A DNA stretch of 64,000 nucleotides from Methylovirgula sp. HY1 (GCF_019343105.1 NZ_CP073764.1:248001-312000), one strand, 5' to 3'. Shown: positions 35,256 to 44,411, numbered from the stretch's first letter. Notes: generated by a model not told the origin, from the sequence alone. Numbers and translations are program-made.

Positions 35256-36194
35256 GTGCCTACTCTCGTTCTCAGCCATGCCGCGAGCCTCGACCATGAT
35301 ACCGGGCCTGGCCATCCCGAAAGACCCGACCGGATTCGCGCCATCGAGCAGGTGCTCAGCCATGAACGTTTTCAGTCGCTTTATCGGCTGCAAGCGCCGG
35401 GCGGCGATCATCAGGCGATCCTGAGAGTGCATCCGAGCGACTATGTTGCGGCGATAGAAAAGGCCGCGCCGGAATCCGGCTATGTGCATGCCGATGGCGA
35501 CACGATCATGAGCCCGGGTACGGTCGAGGCGATCATGCATGCGGTCGGCGGCGCGGTGCTGGCTGTCAACGCCGTGATGCATGGCAATGTCGACAATGCC
35601 TTCGTTGCCGTGCGGCCGCCGGGCCATCATGCCGAACGCGCAACGCCTATGGGCTTCTGCTTCTTCAACACCGCGGCCATCGCAGTTCGGCAAGCGCAGG
35701 CTGTTCATAAGGCCGAGCGCGTTGCGATCATGGATTTCGATGTCCATCATGGCAATGGCACGCAGGATATCTTCTGGTCCGATCGCAATGTGCTCTATTG
35801 CTCGACGCATCAGATGCCGCTGTTTCCGGGCACCGGCGCCCGCGACGAGCGCGGCGAGTTCGATAATATCGTCAATGCGCCGCTCAGCGCCGGCTCCGAC
35901 GGCACCGTCTTCCGCGAGGCGCTCGAAACCGTGATCCTGCCACGCATCGATGCCTTCCGCCCGGATCTGATCGTCATTTCGGCCGGCTTCGACGCGCATC
36001 GCCTCGACCCGCTCGCCAATATCAACCTCACCGAAGCCGACTTCGCCTGGGTTACGGCGCGGCTGTTGGACCTTGCCGATAAGCATTGCAAGGGCCGCGT
36101 CGTGTCGCTGCTTGAAGGCGGTTATGATCTCGAGGGATTGACGCGCTCGGTCGCCGCGCATGTGCTGACCTTGATGGGACACATGCCGCGATAA
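35256..36194 (+). CDS. Histone-deacetylase-like amidohydrolase
   Basis: 312 residues, HDAC/AcuC superfamily zinc enzyme. RPPGHHAERATPMGFCFFN holds the catalytic His pair; VAIMDFDVHHGNGTQDIFW has the zinc Asp and His; ISAGFDAHRLDPL the second Asp; LEGGYDLEGL the transition-state loop. In bacteria such enzymes deacylate acetyl-lysine, acetylpolyamines or acetoin-pathway substrates; the choice is open. GTG start at 35256 with HPERPDRI at residue about 22. Confidence 0.9.
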   Translation: MPTLVLSHAASLDHDTGPGHPERPDRIRAIEQVLSHERFQSLYRLQAPGGDHQAILRVHPSDYVAAIEKAAPESGYVHADGDTIMSPGTVEAIMHAVGGAVLAVNAVMHGNVDNAFVAVRPPGHHAERATPMGFCFFNTAAIAVRQAQAVHKAERVAIMDFDVHHGNGTQDIFWSDRNVLYCSTHQMPLFPGTGARDERGEFDNIVNAPLSAGSDGTVFREALETVILPRIDAFRPDLIVISAGFDAHRLDPLANINLTEADFAWVTARLLDLADKHCKGRVVSLLEGGYDLEGLTRSVAAHVLTLMGHMPR

Positions 36195-36213
36195 GACTTG
36201 CTCGGGGCATTGC

Positions 36214-37293
36214 TTATAAATCCAGCGCCTCGACTGCGGCGATTTCTATTCCGAAGCCCGACAGGCCGACAAATTTGAACGGCGTCGCGGTACGCAGGCG
36301 AATCGACGAGATGCCGAGATCTTGCAGGATCTGCGCGCCGAGGCCGATCTCGCGCCATTCCTTGGTACGCTGAGCCTCTGAATCGAGTTCGTCGGCGCCC
36401 GCGACGGTGAGAGGCACGCCGGCCGTCCCGTCGCGCAAAAAGACGAAGACGCCGCGCCCATCCTTCTTGAACTGTGTGAATGTCTTGCGGATCGAATCGC
36501 CGCCAGCGATGACATCGGCGATAATATCGACGCGATGCAGCCGTGTCGGCATATTGCTGCCATCGCCGATCTCGCCTTGGACAAAAGCGAAATGCTGGAC
36601 GCGATCGAAAGGCGTCACATAGGCATAGCCGGTCAGAGGCCCGCAGGGCCCGACGACGGAAAAGACATTGACGCGCTCGACGAGCTTTTCGCGCGACTGC
36701 CGATAGGCGATGAGGTCGGCGACCGAGATCCGTTTCAGCCCGTGTTTTTCGGCGAAGACGCTGATTTGCGTCCCGGTCATCACGGTGCCGTCATCATTTG
36801 AAAGCTCGCAAATGACCCCGACGGGCGGCAGCTTGGCGAGACGGCATAGATCGACGGCGGCCTCGGTATGGCCGGAGCGCATCAAAACGCCGCCTTCGCG
36901 TGCGATCAGTGGAAACACATGGCCGGGACGAACAAAATCGCCGGCGCCCATATTGCGATTGGCCAGCGCCCGGACTGTGTTCGTTCTCTGCTCAGCCGAA
37001 ATCCCGGTGGTGAGCCCGTGGCGAGCATCGACCGAGACGGTGAAGGCGGTGCTGTGAGGCGCATCATTCGTCGCGACCATCGGCTGCAGATTGAGCCGCT
37101 TGGCATCCTCGCCGGTGATCGGCGCGCAGACAATGCCGCAGCAATTGCGGATGATGAAGGCCATTTTTTCCGGCGTGCAGAGCGCGGCGGCGCAAATCAG
37201 ATCGCCCTCATTCTCGCGGTCGTCGTCATCGGTGACGATGACGATCTCGCCGCGGGCAATGGCATCGATCGCCTCCTTGACGGAATGGGACAT
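36214..37293 (-). CDS. ribBA: RibBA-like: DHBP synthase fused to a degenerate GTP cyclohydrolase II domain
   Basis: Riboflavin pathway. The N-terminal half makes 3,4-dihydroxy-2-butanone 4-phosphate; DDDRENEGDLICAAALCTPE and RSGHTEAAVDLCRLAKL are intact. The C-terminal half has the GTP cyclohydrolase II outline and its end (LRTATPFKFVGLSGFGIEI), but lacks the RCDCG/C-x10-C-x-C zinc motif and catalytic residues, so the GTP-opening step must come from elsewhere. Such degenerate halves have been described in alphaproteobacteria. I start at 37293 (359 aa), where AAGGAG lies 7 bases upstream. Divergent from the NAGPA-like gene. Confidence 0.88.
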   Translation of the reverse strand: MSHSVKEAIDAIARGEIVIVTDDDDRENEGDLICAAALCTPEKMAFIIRNCCGIVCAPITGEDAKRLNLQPMVATNDAPHSTAFTVSVDARHGLTTGISAEQRTNTVRALANRNMGAGDFVRPGHVFPLIAREGGVLMRSGHTEAAVDLCRLAKLPPVGVICELSNDDGTVMTGTQISVFAEKHGLKRISVADLIAYRQSREKLVERVNVFSVVGPCGPLTGYAYVTPFDRVQHFAFVQGEIGDGSNMPTRLHRVDIIADVIAGGDSIRKTFTQFKKDGRGVFVFLRDGTAGVPLTVAGADELDSEAQRTKEWREIGLGAQILQDLGISSIRLRTATPFKFVGLSGFGIEIAAVEALDL

Positions 37294-37394
37294 AGCAGCA
37301 TCTCCTTGACTTCGCAGCCGGCGAAGATTCTTGTGCGGACCCTTGCAGAACCCTGCACCTGTCGATTGGTGAACCCACGGCTTCGGAAACAGCA

Positions 37395-38285
37395 ATGGAT
37401 CATGCAAAATCTGATCAAATCACGCCGATCAGCGTTTATCAGCTCCGTGGAGGGGGGCGTTCTGCTTCACGGACCACGGATAGACGGCAAGCAGCGCTAC
37501 GGTGGCCGTTTGGCTGGGGGGGCCTTATCCCGGTCTTCCTCACAGTCTCTTGCCTCACCTTGGGCTTCGAGCGGGCAGCCGCGGCACCGGTCGCTTGCCA
37601 GGACATATCCGACGGCGAAAGCCAATATGTGGTATGCACCTTTGATATGCGCCAGAACAGACGTCCGGCGGAACTGCGTCTCTTTCTCGCGGGAGAGGAC
37701 GGCAAGCCCTATGGCGGTTTTGCCGCGCTCATCAATGCATTGAAGCAGCGTGGCGAGACCCTGCTGTTCGGCATGAATGCCGGCATGTTTCAAACCAATC
37801 TGCGGCCGGTCGGCCTTTATGTCGAGGCTCACCATGTGATTCGTCGCATCAATGAAAGAGGCGGCTCCGGCAATTTCCATCTGAAACCGAACGGGATCTT
37901 CTTTTTCGGCAAGCATTCGGCGGGCGTGATGGAAACCTCTGTCTTTGCCAAGTCTGGCCTCAAACCCGATTTTGCGACGCAATCGGGGCCGATGCTCGTC
38001 ATCGACGGGGCGATCCACCCGAAGATCCAGGCCAGCGGCACATCGCAAAAGATTCGCAATGGCGTCGGCGTCCGCGAGGGCCATCTCGTCATTTTCGCGA
38101 TTTCCGAAGTTCCGGTGACCTTTTATCGCTTCGCCAGCCTGTTTCGCGACCGCCTTGGCTGCCCGAATGCGCTTTATCTCGATGGCTCGGTGTCGAGCCT
38201 TTACCTGCCGGCGCTGGACCGCGCCGACGGCTTGCGGCCGATCGGTCCGATCGTCGGCGTGGTGGAGAATGCGGCCCGGAAATAG
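37395..38285 (+). CDS. Phosphodiester glycosidase (NAGPA)-domain protein
   Basis: 296 residues with an N-terminal membrane/signal region (LIPVFLTVSCLTLGF...AAAAP). The rest matches the NAGPA-type fold: LLFGMNAGMFQTNLRPVGLY, PNGIFFF, ATQSGPMLVIDG, RNGVGVREGHLVIFAIS, and NALYLDGSVSSLYLP, with the usual LDGG-like core. In animals the family uncovers mannose-6-phosphate; bacterial members are exopolysaccharide-related or of unknown substrate. The start at 37395 is the first ATG. Confidence 0.85.
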   Translation: MDHAKSDQITPISVYQLRGGGRSASRTTDRRQAALRWPFGWGGLIPVFLTVSCLTLGFERAAAAPVACQDISDGESQYVVCTFDMRQNRRPAELRLFLAGEDGKPYGGFAALINALKQRGETLLFGMNAGMFQTNLRPVGLYVEAHHVIRRINERGGSGNFHLKPNGIFFFGKHSAGVMETSVFAKSGLKPDFATQSGPMLVIDGAIHPKIQASGTSQKIRNGVGVREGHLVIFAISEVPVTFYRFASLFRDRLGCPNALYLDGSVSSLYLPALDRADGLRPIGPIVGVVENAARK

Positions 38286-38330
38286 CGGCCGGGTCGGCCC
38301 TGGAGCTGATTTGTTGCCTGCCCCCCAACT

Positions 38331-38470
38331 TAGAGCGTTTTCCGATCGGGGGGACTCATCCGATCGATAGAAAACCGTTCTAAATCAATAAGCTGGAGCA
38401 TGGTCTTATCAGTGAGAACTCGGATATATCCGAGTTCTAAAAAGTGAGGCATCGGATATATCCGATGCCT
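38331..38470 (+). repeat. Dispersed repeat family A with two nested palindromes
   Basis: Head TAGAGCGTTTTCCGATCGGG / CGATCGATAGAAAACCGTTC with CTAAATCAATAAGCTGGAGC. Then two perfect 24-bp palindromes follow: at 38415-38438, with core ACTCGGATATATCCGAGT, and at 38447-38470, with core GCATCGGATATATCCGATGC. It lies between two convergent genes. Confidence 0.85.
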
Positions 38471-38507
38471 GAAAAATGAGAACGCGGATATCGAGGAAAC
38501 GCCCGTT

Positions 38508-38930
38508 TCACTTCGCCTTTTCGGCGCGCCAGATGCCGCCGCAAAGAAGCGTCGGCGACGACCAGGTGCCCGTGCCCCGCCGGCCTCTGACCGTGCCGCC
38601 GATATGGGCGATCTGATTTTGGCTGTCGTGGAAGGTCATAGAGACGACGCCATCCGATTCGATGAGGCCCAAGGCGGTGATATTGGTTGGGTTTGGCGAG
38701 ATGGACGCGATCTGTCCGTTGGTGACCGCCACTGTCCAATGCGAGACCCTGCAGGTTCCAGCCCCGCCCTTGGGAATGGCTTCGACGGAATAGGTGCCGT
38801 CGAACCGGCTCGGCGCCAACAGCGCCGCCTGTCGCTGTTGCGCAACGGCCTTTGAAACGCCCGGCATCAAAGACACCCAGGCGGTGGCGGCGCCGACCGC
38901 GACCAATTCAAAAATCGAAACATGCTTCAT
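38508..38930 (-). CDS. Secreted hypothetical protein
   Basis: 140 residues. Signal peptide ending near SKAVAQ, then a domain of about 100 residues with FDGTYSVEAIPKGGAGTC and GTWSSPTLLCGGIWRAEK, which reads as a small beta-barrel with a pair of cysteines that may form a disulfide. Periplasmic function unknown. No close neighbour on its strand. Confidence 0.6.
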   Translation of the reverse strand: MKHVSIFELVAVGAATAWVSLMPGVSKAVAQQRQAALLAPSRFDGTYSVEAIPKGGAGTCRVSHWTVAVTNGQIASISPNPTNITALGLIESDGVVSMTFHDSQNQIAHIGGTVRGRRGTGTWSSPTLLCGGIWRAEKAK

Positions 38931-39099
38931 CTGGCAATATCCCGGCCTTCCACGCGTCCCCCGGACACGTCGTCGCGCGGGACGAAATCACGTTTTTCGG
39001 ACTTGGAGAAGAGTTCCGACCGCCAATCGGGCCGAATGCTTCAAAAATGTGATCGGCAATGAGTGAGGTGCGCGACGCAACGTCGTCAGGTAACGTCGT

Positions 39100-39723
39100 T
39101 CAGCTTTTTGGGATGGGGCCACACCAGCCGGGCAGAAAATCGGCGTCTGCGCTCTTGGCGAACTGCAGGGCCAGTTCGAGAGTTTGTTCAAAATCCGCTT
39201 CGACATCCTGACGCTTGATCCGCCGGCGCAGAAAATCCGCCCAGAGAAATTCCGCGAAAGGTGTCGTATCCTTGGAGAACCCGCCGGCGCGGCGCAATTC
39301 GCCGGCAAGCGACCGGAAAGGATCATCGACGAGATCGGCTAAGGACTTTGGGACATCGGCATAGGTCCGCCTTCGCCCGGAATCATCGAACGGATGCGTC
39401 CAGCCACGATTGTCGAGAAAGATCCAGAAGGCGTCCTTGTCCAATTTGCGCAAATTCGCGACGACGCTGACGAGGATATGCGCGACGCCTGCGTCGAGCA
39501 GGGCGCGGCTGAGATGATGATGGTCGATGACGTAATGGCGATCTTTTGGCCCGAGGATGACGGGAATCATATGTTTGCCGAGGAAATCGGCGCCTTTGTC
39601 GGGATCCGTGGCCTGCCAGCGTTTGCACTTTTCGCGCACCTCGCGCATGCCGACAGTGATCTGGGTCGGCCGTAGCTCACTAAGCGGGACGGGTTGCAGC
39701 CGCGGTTCGCGTACGGGTGTCAT
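39100..39723 (-). CDS. ParB-like nuclease-domain protein (ParBc_2)
   Basis: 207 residues. VPLSELRPTQITVGM and HMIPVILGPKDRHYVIDHHHLSRALLDAGV match the ParBc_2 domain. The acidic and histidine residues around IDHHHLSRAL are the conserved core. It lacks a ParB helix-turn-helix, so it is not a partition protein; members are predicted nucleases or nucleotide-binding proteins. It stands on its own at the left end of the next gene group. Confidence 0.8.
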   Translation of the reverse strand: MTPVREPRLQPVPLSELRPTQITVGMREVREKCKRWQATDPDKGADFLGKHMIPVILGPKDRHYVIDHHHLSRALLDAGVAHILVSVVANLRKLDKDAFWIFLDNRGWTHPFDDSGRRRTYADVPKSLADLVDDPFRSLAGELRRAGGFSKDTTPFAEFLWADFLRRRIKRQDVEADFEQTLELALQFAKSADADFLPGWCGPIPKS

Positions 39724-39823
39724 CGGTCCTCCGGCGCCTGCCGGTTTCGAACAGCATGTTGCGGCTCAGTCTATCGGGATGAGCCGCGTGGCGCAATTCG
39801 CGGCAGCTTACGAATGCTCGAGC

Positions 39824-40555
39824 TTAGTCGATGCCGACGCCGGATTCGGCCGCGAGGCGACGCAGCAGCTTCGGCGTCAGCTCGCCCTCGGTGTTCAGGC
39901 CGTGATCGCGTTCATATTGCTCGAGGGCATGGCGCGTGACGGCGCCCATATGGCCGTCGGCTCTAAGCACGAAACCAAGCTTGACGAGAGCCCGCTGCAC
40001 GCCGAGCACCACTTTTGACTGGTCTTCCGCATGGACGGGCTGCGCGGGACCGGCTTTCAAAAGCTGCGAGATCGGGTCGCGCACGGCGGTATGCACCTGC
40101 GGGATCGCGGTATGGTCCCTGGTGCCGCGATGATGATTAGAGGCCGCTGTCTTCTCAGGCGCGGCGGTCGGGCGCGAATTCGGAGTCTCGGTTCTCAGCA
40201 ATTGACCGATCGCGTCATGCGGCAAGGGCGCGACGACGGTCTGTTCGACTCGCTCTCTTGGCTTTTCATGCGGCGGATTTAGCGGCGGCGCGGTCCGTGT
40301 CTGTAGAATGATGCTTTTGCGGAACAGCGGTGCCGGATGGCGGCTGTGCTGCAGCAACAGCGCATTCACCATGATGGCGACGGCAAGCGCGAAGACCAGG
40401 GCGCCGCCGATCCGATTAGGGAAGGCGGCGAGCCGACAGATGAAGCGCGCAATCGCGCGAAGGGTTGCCAGATGCCTCCGGCGCGGCGGCGTGTGACGCG
40501 CGCGCGGCTCCGAAAGGACAAAATCATGATCGCTGCGGGCCAGAGCTTCACGCAA
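39824..40555 (-). CDS. Membrane protein with peptidoglycan-binding domain
   Basis: 243 residues: basic N-terminal cytoplasmic part, one membrane helix (GGALVFALAVAIMVNALLL, about residue 51-69), a long Pro/His-rich periplasmic linker, and a C-terminal domain VLGVQRALVKLGFVLRADGH...TRHALEQYERDHGL of the PG_binding_1 fold. It overlaps the kinase stop by 8 bp, so they are co-translated. This pairing suggests a cell-envelope role coupled to the kinase. Confidence 0.85.
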   Translation of the reverse strand: MREALARSDHDFVLSEPRARHTPPRRRHLATLRAIARFICRLAAFPNRIGGALVFALAVAIMVNALLLQHSRHPAPLFRKSIILQTRTAPPLNPPHEKPRERVEQTVVAPLPHDAIGQLLRTETPNSRPTAAPEKTAASNHHRGTRDHTAIPQVHTAVRDPISQLLKAGPAQPVHAEDQSKVVLGVQRALVKLGFVLRADGHMGAVTRHALEQYERDHGLNTEGELTPKLLRRLAAESGVGID

Positions 40556-42383
40556 TTTTCTTCACCGTCATTTCAGCACTGAATTGGTTCAAGTCGTCGA
40601 AGCGTCCACGGCGTGCGACCGTTTCGATCTTTGCCGTGCGCGATTTGCTGTTGGGCGCGAGCCGGTAATCGAGGGGCAGGCGGACGTTCACGCAGGTTCC
40701 TTTGCCGGGCTCGCTTTCGACGCAGATCGCGCCGCCGTGCAGTCCGACGAGGCCGCGCACGACGGAGAGGCCGAGCCCGGTCCCCTCATAGGGCCGGTCA
40801 TAGGAGGCGCCGGCCTGAAAGAAGGGATCGCCGAGATGCGCGAGATCGCGTGCGGACATGCCGATACCGCTGTCGCTGACGCTGATGATCAGCGATGTCC
40901 CTTCAGGCCTGATCCTGACCGTCACTCGGCCGTCGCGTGGTGTGAATTTCACCGCATTGGACAAGAGATTGATGAGAATCTGCTTGCAGGCGCGCTTGTC
41001 GCCGACGATCTCGTCGAGTTTTGCCGGATAGGCGCGCGACAATTCCACGCCATTCGTCTGCGCTTTCAACTTCACCATGTCGCAGCAGAGATCGACCAGC
41101 GGCGCGATGGCGAAGGATTCCGGGCGAATGTCGAAGGTTCCGGATTGGATCTTCGACATGTCCAGGATGGAATTGACGACGGCAAGAAGATGCTGCCCGG
41201 ACTGTTGGATGATGCTGGCATATTCGCGCCGCTTTTCCGGATCGGGCGGGACCAATTGCACATTGGCGAGCATTTCCGCAAAGCCGATGATGGCGTTCAG
41301 CGGCGTCCGCAATTCATGACTCACATTGGCGAGGAACTGGTCTTTCCAGAGATTGGTCTCTTCCGTCGCCGTGCGGATGGCTTGGATCTCTTCCTCACGC
41401 TGCTTCGCCAAGGTGACGTCGCGCAGCAAGGAGACGACACGCGCCCGCCCGGCGACTTCCGACGTGCCGTGGGTTCCGAGACGGCGCGCCCGCATCTCGA
41501 CCCAACGAAACTGCGGTTCCGTCCGCATCGCCGCTTTCGTCGTCGACGAGCCGGTTCGCATCCGCAAGCTCGCAAAGGCCACCTCGGACGTGGTGGCGGC
41601 ATCCGCGATCGCCTTCAGAAACGCTGGTCGATCGGCAACATGGATTCGCTCGAACAAGCCGCGGCCGGCAAATTCGGCGGTCGTCATTCCAAACAACGCG
41701 TGGCAGTTGGGGCTCACGAATTCGACCGAGCCATTGCGATCATGATGGACGACGAGATCGCCGATGGCTTCATAAATCGCGAGAAACTCGCCGGCATGCC
41801 TCTGTGTCGCCTGCACGGTCTTGTCTTGGAAAAGGACAATTCCATAAGCCAACATGGTGGCATAGCCGATCGCCGCGAGAATGAACCAGGCGACGTCGCC
41901 GCTTGCGAGGCCGGGTTTGATGAAACCCATTTTGGCGGCGATCGCGATGCCCACGACGCCGCAAGCGGCGAGAAGGCCGCCGCCGAGCACGAGCCGGCGA
42001 CTTTGCGAGAATACCCCCTCAAAAGGAGCGAAAGCGAGATAGATAAGCGCCACTTGCCATGGTCCGCCGACCGTCGCGATCGTCACGGCCGCGGCAATAA
42101 AGCTCGCGACGCAAATCATTTGCCCGAGCACGAGATGGCCGGTGCGCGAGACATAGGCAACGGCGCCGACAGGCAGGAGAAACAGGACGAAGACGAGCAC
42201 TTGCCACGCTGCAGGCGCACCATAGATCGCTAGAAACGGGGGCACGAGGCACAGCATCAGGAGCGAAGTCGCGAGGCGCCGCAGAATGAAAATCTGATGG
42301 CGCAGCCGGTCGCCGGGACGATCGAGCATGTCTGGATGCACGAAAGATGTGATGCGCCTTTCGACGGTCAACGCGAAACTCAA
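40548..42383 (-). CDS. DivJ-like membrane sensor histidine kinase
   Basis: 611 residues. About six membrane helices (to residue ~200), a PAS domain (EAIGDLVVHHDRNGSVEFVSP...), then the HisKA dimerisation helix with the phospho-acceptor His in ANVSHELRTPLNAIIGF (about residue 353) and an ATPase domain with LINLLSNAVKF, DSGIGM, and PYEGTGLGLSVVRGLVGLHGG. The layout and GDPFFQAGASYDRPYEGTG stretch are like the cell-cycle kinase DivJ, but PleC-type relatives cannot be excluded. It opens an operon with the peptidoglycan-binding protein. Confidence 0.85.
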   Translation of the reverse strand: MSFALTVERRITSFVHPDMLDRPGDRLRHQIFILRRLATSLLMLCLVPPFLAIYGAPAAWQVLVFVLFLLPVGAVAYVSRTGHLVLGQMICVASFIAAAVTIATVGGPWQVALIYLAFAPFEGVFSQSRRLVLGGGLLAACGVVGIAIAAKMGFIKPGLASGDVAWFILAAIGYATMLAYGIVLFQDKTVQATQRHAGEFLAIYEAIGDLVVHHDRNGSVEFVSPNCHALFGMTTAEFAGRGLFERIHVADRPAFLKAIADAATTSEVAFASLRMRTGSSTTKAAMRTEPQFRWVEMRARRLGTHGTSEVAGRARVVSLLRDVTLAKQREEEIQAIRTATEETNLWKDQFLANVSHELRTPLNAIIGFAEMLANVQLVPPDPEKRREYASIIQQSGQHLLAVVNSILDMSKIQSGTFDIRPESFAIAPLVDLCCDMVKLKAQTNGVELSRAYPAKLDEIVGDKRACKQILINLLSNAVKFTPRDGRVTVRIRPEGTSLIISVSDSGIGMSARDLAHLGDPFFQAGASYDRPYEGTGLGLSVVRGLVGLHGGAICVESEPGKGTCVNVRLPLDYRLAPNSKSRTAKIETVARRGRFDDLNQFSAEMTVKKIA

Positions 42384-42810
42384 GCCTGAAACTCCACGTC
42401 ACGCCGCCGGTCGCGACTTTCACTGCAATTCTGGTTTCACTCGCAGGCGGCCTTACGCCCCGCGCACGTTTCGGCAAAGCCGATCATGCACATCTCCGCA
42501 GCGACCCGGTGAGCGATTGCGGCGCCTGATGTTCCATGTAGAGTCGCAGGGTCACCTTAAGTGAACCCTAAGCAGGGGGCTCAAAACTTCCCGGAAGCGG
42601 CGTTCAGGGCGATGAAGTGGCCAGACGCGGCGAAAACTTGTCGCTATGGTTTAGAAGCTCTTGTCACGGAGGTAGAGTCAGCAAAAGGTAAAGACAGCCA
42701 CTCGGATTTGCCCGCCCACATTGGGACGAATCTTATCGGCCGCGTGCTTATCCTTCAGCGTCGGGGAAACCGAGGATTACCTTCCGACACCGAAGCAAGC
42801 GAGGCGGCGC
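42384..42810. other. 427-bp divergent intergenic region
   Basis: Lies between the kinase and DUF5330 genes, which face away from each other; it should hold both promoters. A 131-codon plus-strand frame (42561-42956) crosses into the DUF5330 gene but has an unnatural composition and no ribosome binding site. Confidence 0.45.
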
Positions 42811-43305
42811 ATGTTTTTTCTTATTCGATGCGTATTTTGGCTGACGGTGGTCTTCAGCACCATTTTCAATTCGAGCCAGAGTTCTCCGGTGCCCCCACAT
42901 CGCGCCGAAGCGGTTCGGCAAAGCGTGGCCGTGACGACTCAGGCCGAGAACGATGATTCGGCGACCCGCCTCAGCCGGGCGGCACAGGATTGGGTGACCG
43001 CCGCGCTCGAAAGCTTCTGGGGCAGAGCCACGGGGGGATGTGCCGCGACGCCGACCGAATGTGTCGCACTCGCGGCGCGCTTGTCGGATTTCGCCCGGGG
43101 TCGCAGTTTCGACGCGCAAGACAGGCCGCGGGCGGTGCCGGCTTCGTTTCAGACCGCGCAGGCCGACGTGTCGCCTGCCGCGTCAATCGGAGAGGTACCG
43201 CTACCGCCGCCGCGGCCGCGTCATATGGGTTTGCTGGAAAAGCCGGCAAATTCTGGATCGGCGCGCGATAGGCGTGTTACCGACGGGAATGCCGAGAGGC
43301 GCTGA
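42811..43305 (+). CDS. DUF5330 family protein
   Basis: 164 residues starting MFFLIRCVFWLTVVF, a signal-anchor-like N-terminus with GAGGCGG upstream of the ATG. The body has WVTAALESFW and CAATPTECVALAARL and the basic/Pro-rich PPPRPRHMG tail that are typical. Alphaproteobacterial, function unknown. An in-frame upstream GTG at 42721 would give 194 residues without a ribosome binding site. Confidence 0.7.
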   Translation: MFFLIRCVFWLTVVFSTIFNSSQSSPVPPHRAEAVRQSVAVTTQAENDDSATRLSRAAQDWVTAALESFWGRATGGCAATPTECVALAARLSDFARGRSFDAQDRPRAVPASFQTAQADVSPAASIGEVPLPPPRPRHMGLLEKPANSGSARDRRVTDGNAERR

Positions 43306-43403
43306 GGCCCGAGCTGGAAGCCGCTCCCGCTTTTTGCTGGCATATCCTGTGCTTTGAACAATATAAAAGAGACAGTCCACCCCATGGCACGGTTCGCAGC
43401 ATC

Positions 43404-43835
43404 ATGAACCTCGAAGAAATCGTCGATAACTTCAATTTCCTGGACGACTGGGAAGATCGCTATCGCTATTTGATCGAGCTTGGCCGGACTTTGGAGCCGC
43501 TCGACGAGGCAGCCCACAACGACAGCAATAAGGTGCTCGGGTGTGCGAGTCAGGTCTGGCTGGTGACCAAGGTCAATCAGGAAAAGCCCGGCGAGCCGGT
43601 GCTCACCTTCCTGGGTGACAGCGATGCGCATATTGTTCGGGGTTTGGTGGCGCTGGTCCTTGCAATCTATTCCGGCAATCCGGCTTCCAAGATCCTGACC
43701 ACCGATGCACAGGATTTGTTCAAGGAACTCGGCCTGTCGGCGCATCTGACGCCGCAGCGTAGCAATGGCGTCCGTTCCATGATCGAGCGCATCAAAAAGG
43801 ACGCGCGGCGTGCGGCCGAGGCCGCGGTCGCCTGA
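43404..43835 (+). CDS. SufE-family cysteine desulfurase activator
   Basis: 143 residues. The fold's signature LDDWEDRYRYLIELG and the sulfur-accepting Cys in NKVLGCASQVWLV are present, along with VRGLVALVLAIYSGNPA. SufE accepts persulfide sulfur from SufS and passes it to the SufBCD scaffold in Fe-S assembly. No suf genes lie beside it, as often seen for stand-alone sufE copies in this group. Confidence 0.93.
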   Translation: MNLEEIVDNFNFLDDWEDRYRYLIELGRTLEPLDEAAHNDSNKVLGCASQVWLVTKVNQEKPGEPVLTFLGDSDAHIVRGLVALVLAIYSGNPASKILTTDAQDLFKELGLSAHLTPQRSNGVRSMIERIKKDARRAAEAAVA

Positions 43836-43982
43836 GAGGCTACAGCGCGTCCGACGCCGCCCGCGCGCTTGCCTCGGCCAAGCACTTATTCTTCGAGCCG
43901 CCGTTCAACCGAAGCACGCGAGCTTGGTTTGCCGCGCGGCTTTGTTTGCGGCGCCATCGCTTCTGCAAAGAGGCGCAGTTGC

Positions 43983-44411
43983 TCAGCGTTTGGTGGCGGG
44001 CGCGCGGCGCCGTTGCTGGCCAAGGCCCATTTGTTTGGCGAGGGTCGATCGCGCCTTCGCGTAGTTGGGGGCGACCATCGGATAATCCGGCGGCAGACCC
44101 CATTTCTCCCGATATTCATCCGGCGACATATTGTACTGCGTCCGCAAATGCCGCTTCAGCGACTTGAATTTGCGGCCATCCTCGAGACAGACGATATGTT
44201 CGTTGGTGATCGATTTCTTGGGCGGGACCGCAGGCTTCGGCGTTTCTGGGGTGATGACAGGTTGGCCAGCCGTCACTCGCAGAAGCGCGGAATGAACCTC
44301 GTTGATCAGCGAGGGCAGGTCACTCGCGGGGACCGAGTTGTTGCTCACATAGGCCGAAACGATATCTGCGGCCAATTCGATATAGTTATTCGAACCCATT
44401 GTGTCACTCAT
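43983..44411 (-). CDS. mucR: MucR/Ros-family transcriptional regulator
   Basis: 142 residues. N-terminal part [20 protein letters not shown], the oligomerisation region, and the C-terminal domain [20 protein letters not shown]...[19 protein letters not shown] are the MucR signature. The zinc-finger ligands are altered: CLED in place of C-x2-C, and Gln-Tyr at the position of the last His pair, so it may fold without zinc, like the zinc-lacking Ros homologues. These proteins control surface polysaccharides and symbiosis or cell-cycle genes. Start at ATG 44411; 44399 is another ATG. Confidence 0.9.
   Translation of the reverse strand: MSDTMGSNNYIELAADIVSAYVSNNSVPASDLPSLINEVHSALLRVTAGQPVITPETPKPAVPPKKSITNEHIVCLEDGRKFKSLKRHLRTQYNMSPDEYREKWGLPPDYPMVAPNYAKARSTLAKQMGLGQQRRRAPATKR

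Noticed and set aside
37294-37394. Possible FMN riboswitch before ribBA
   Set aside because: No AGGGG...GAA or CCCGCGAGC segments in the upstream region.
40584-42233. 549-codon plus-strand frame
   Set aside because: Antisense to the histidine kinase, which has all expected motifs.
42561-42956. 131-codon plus-strand frame
   Set aside because: Runs into DUF5330 in another frame, no ribosome binding site.
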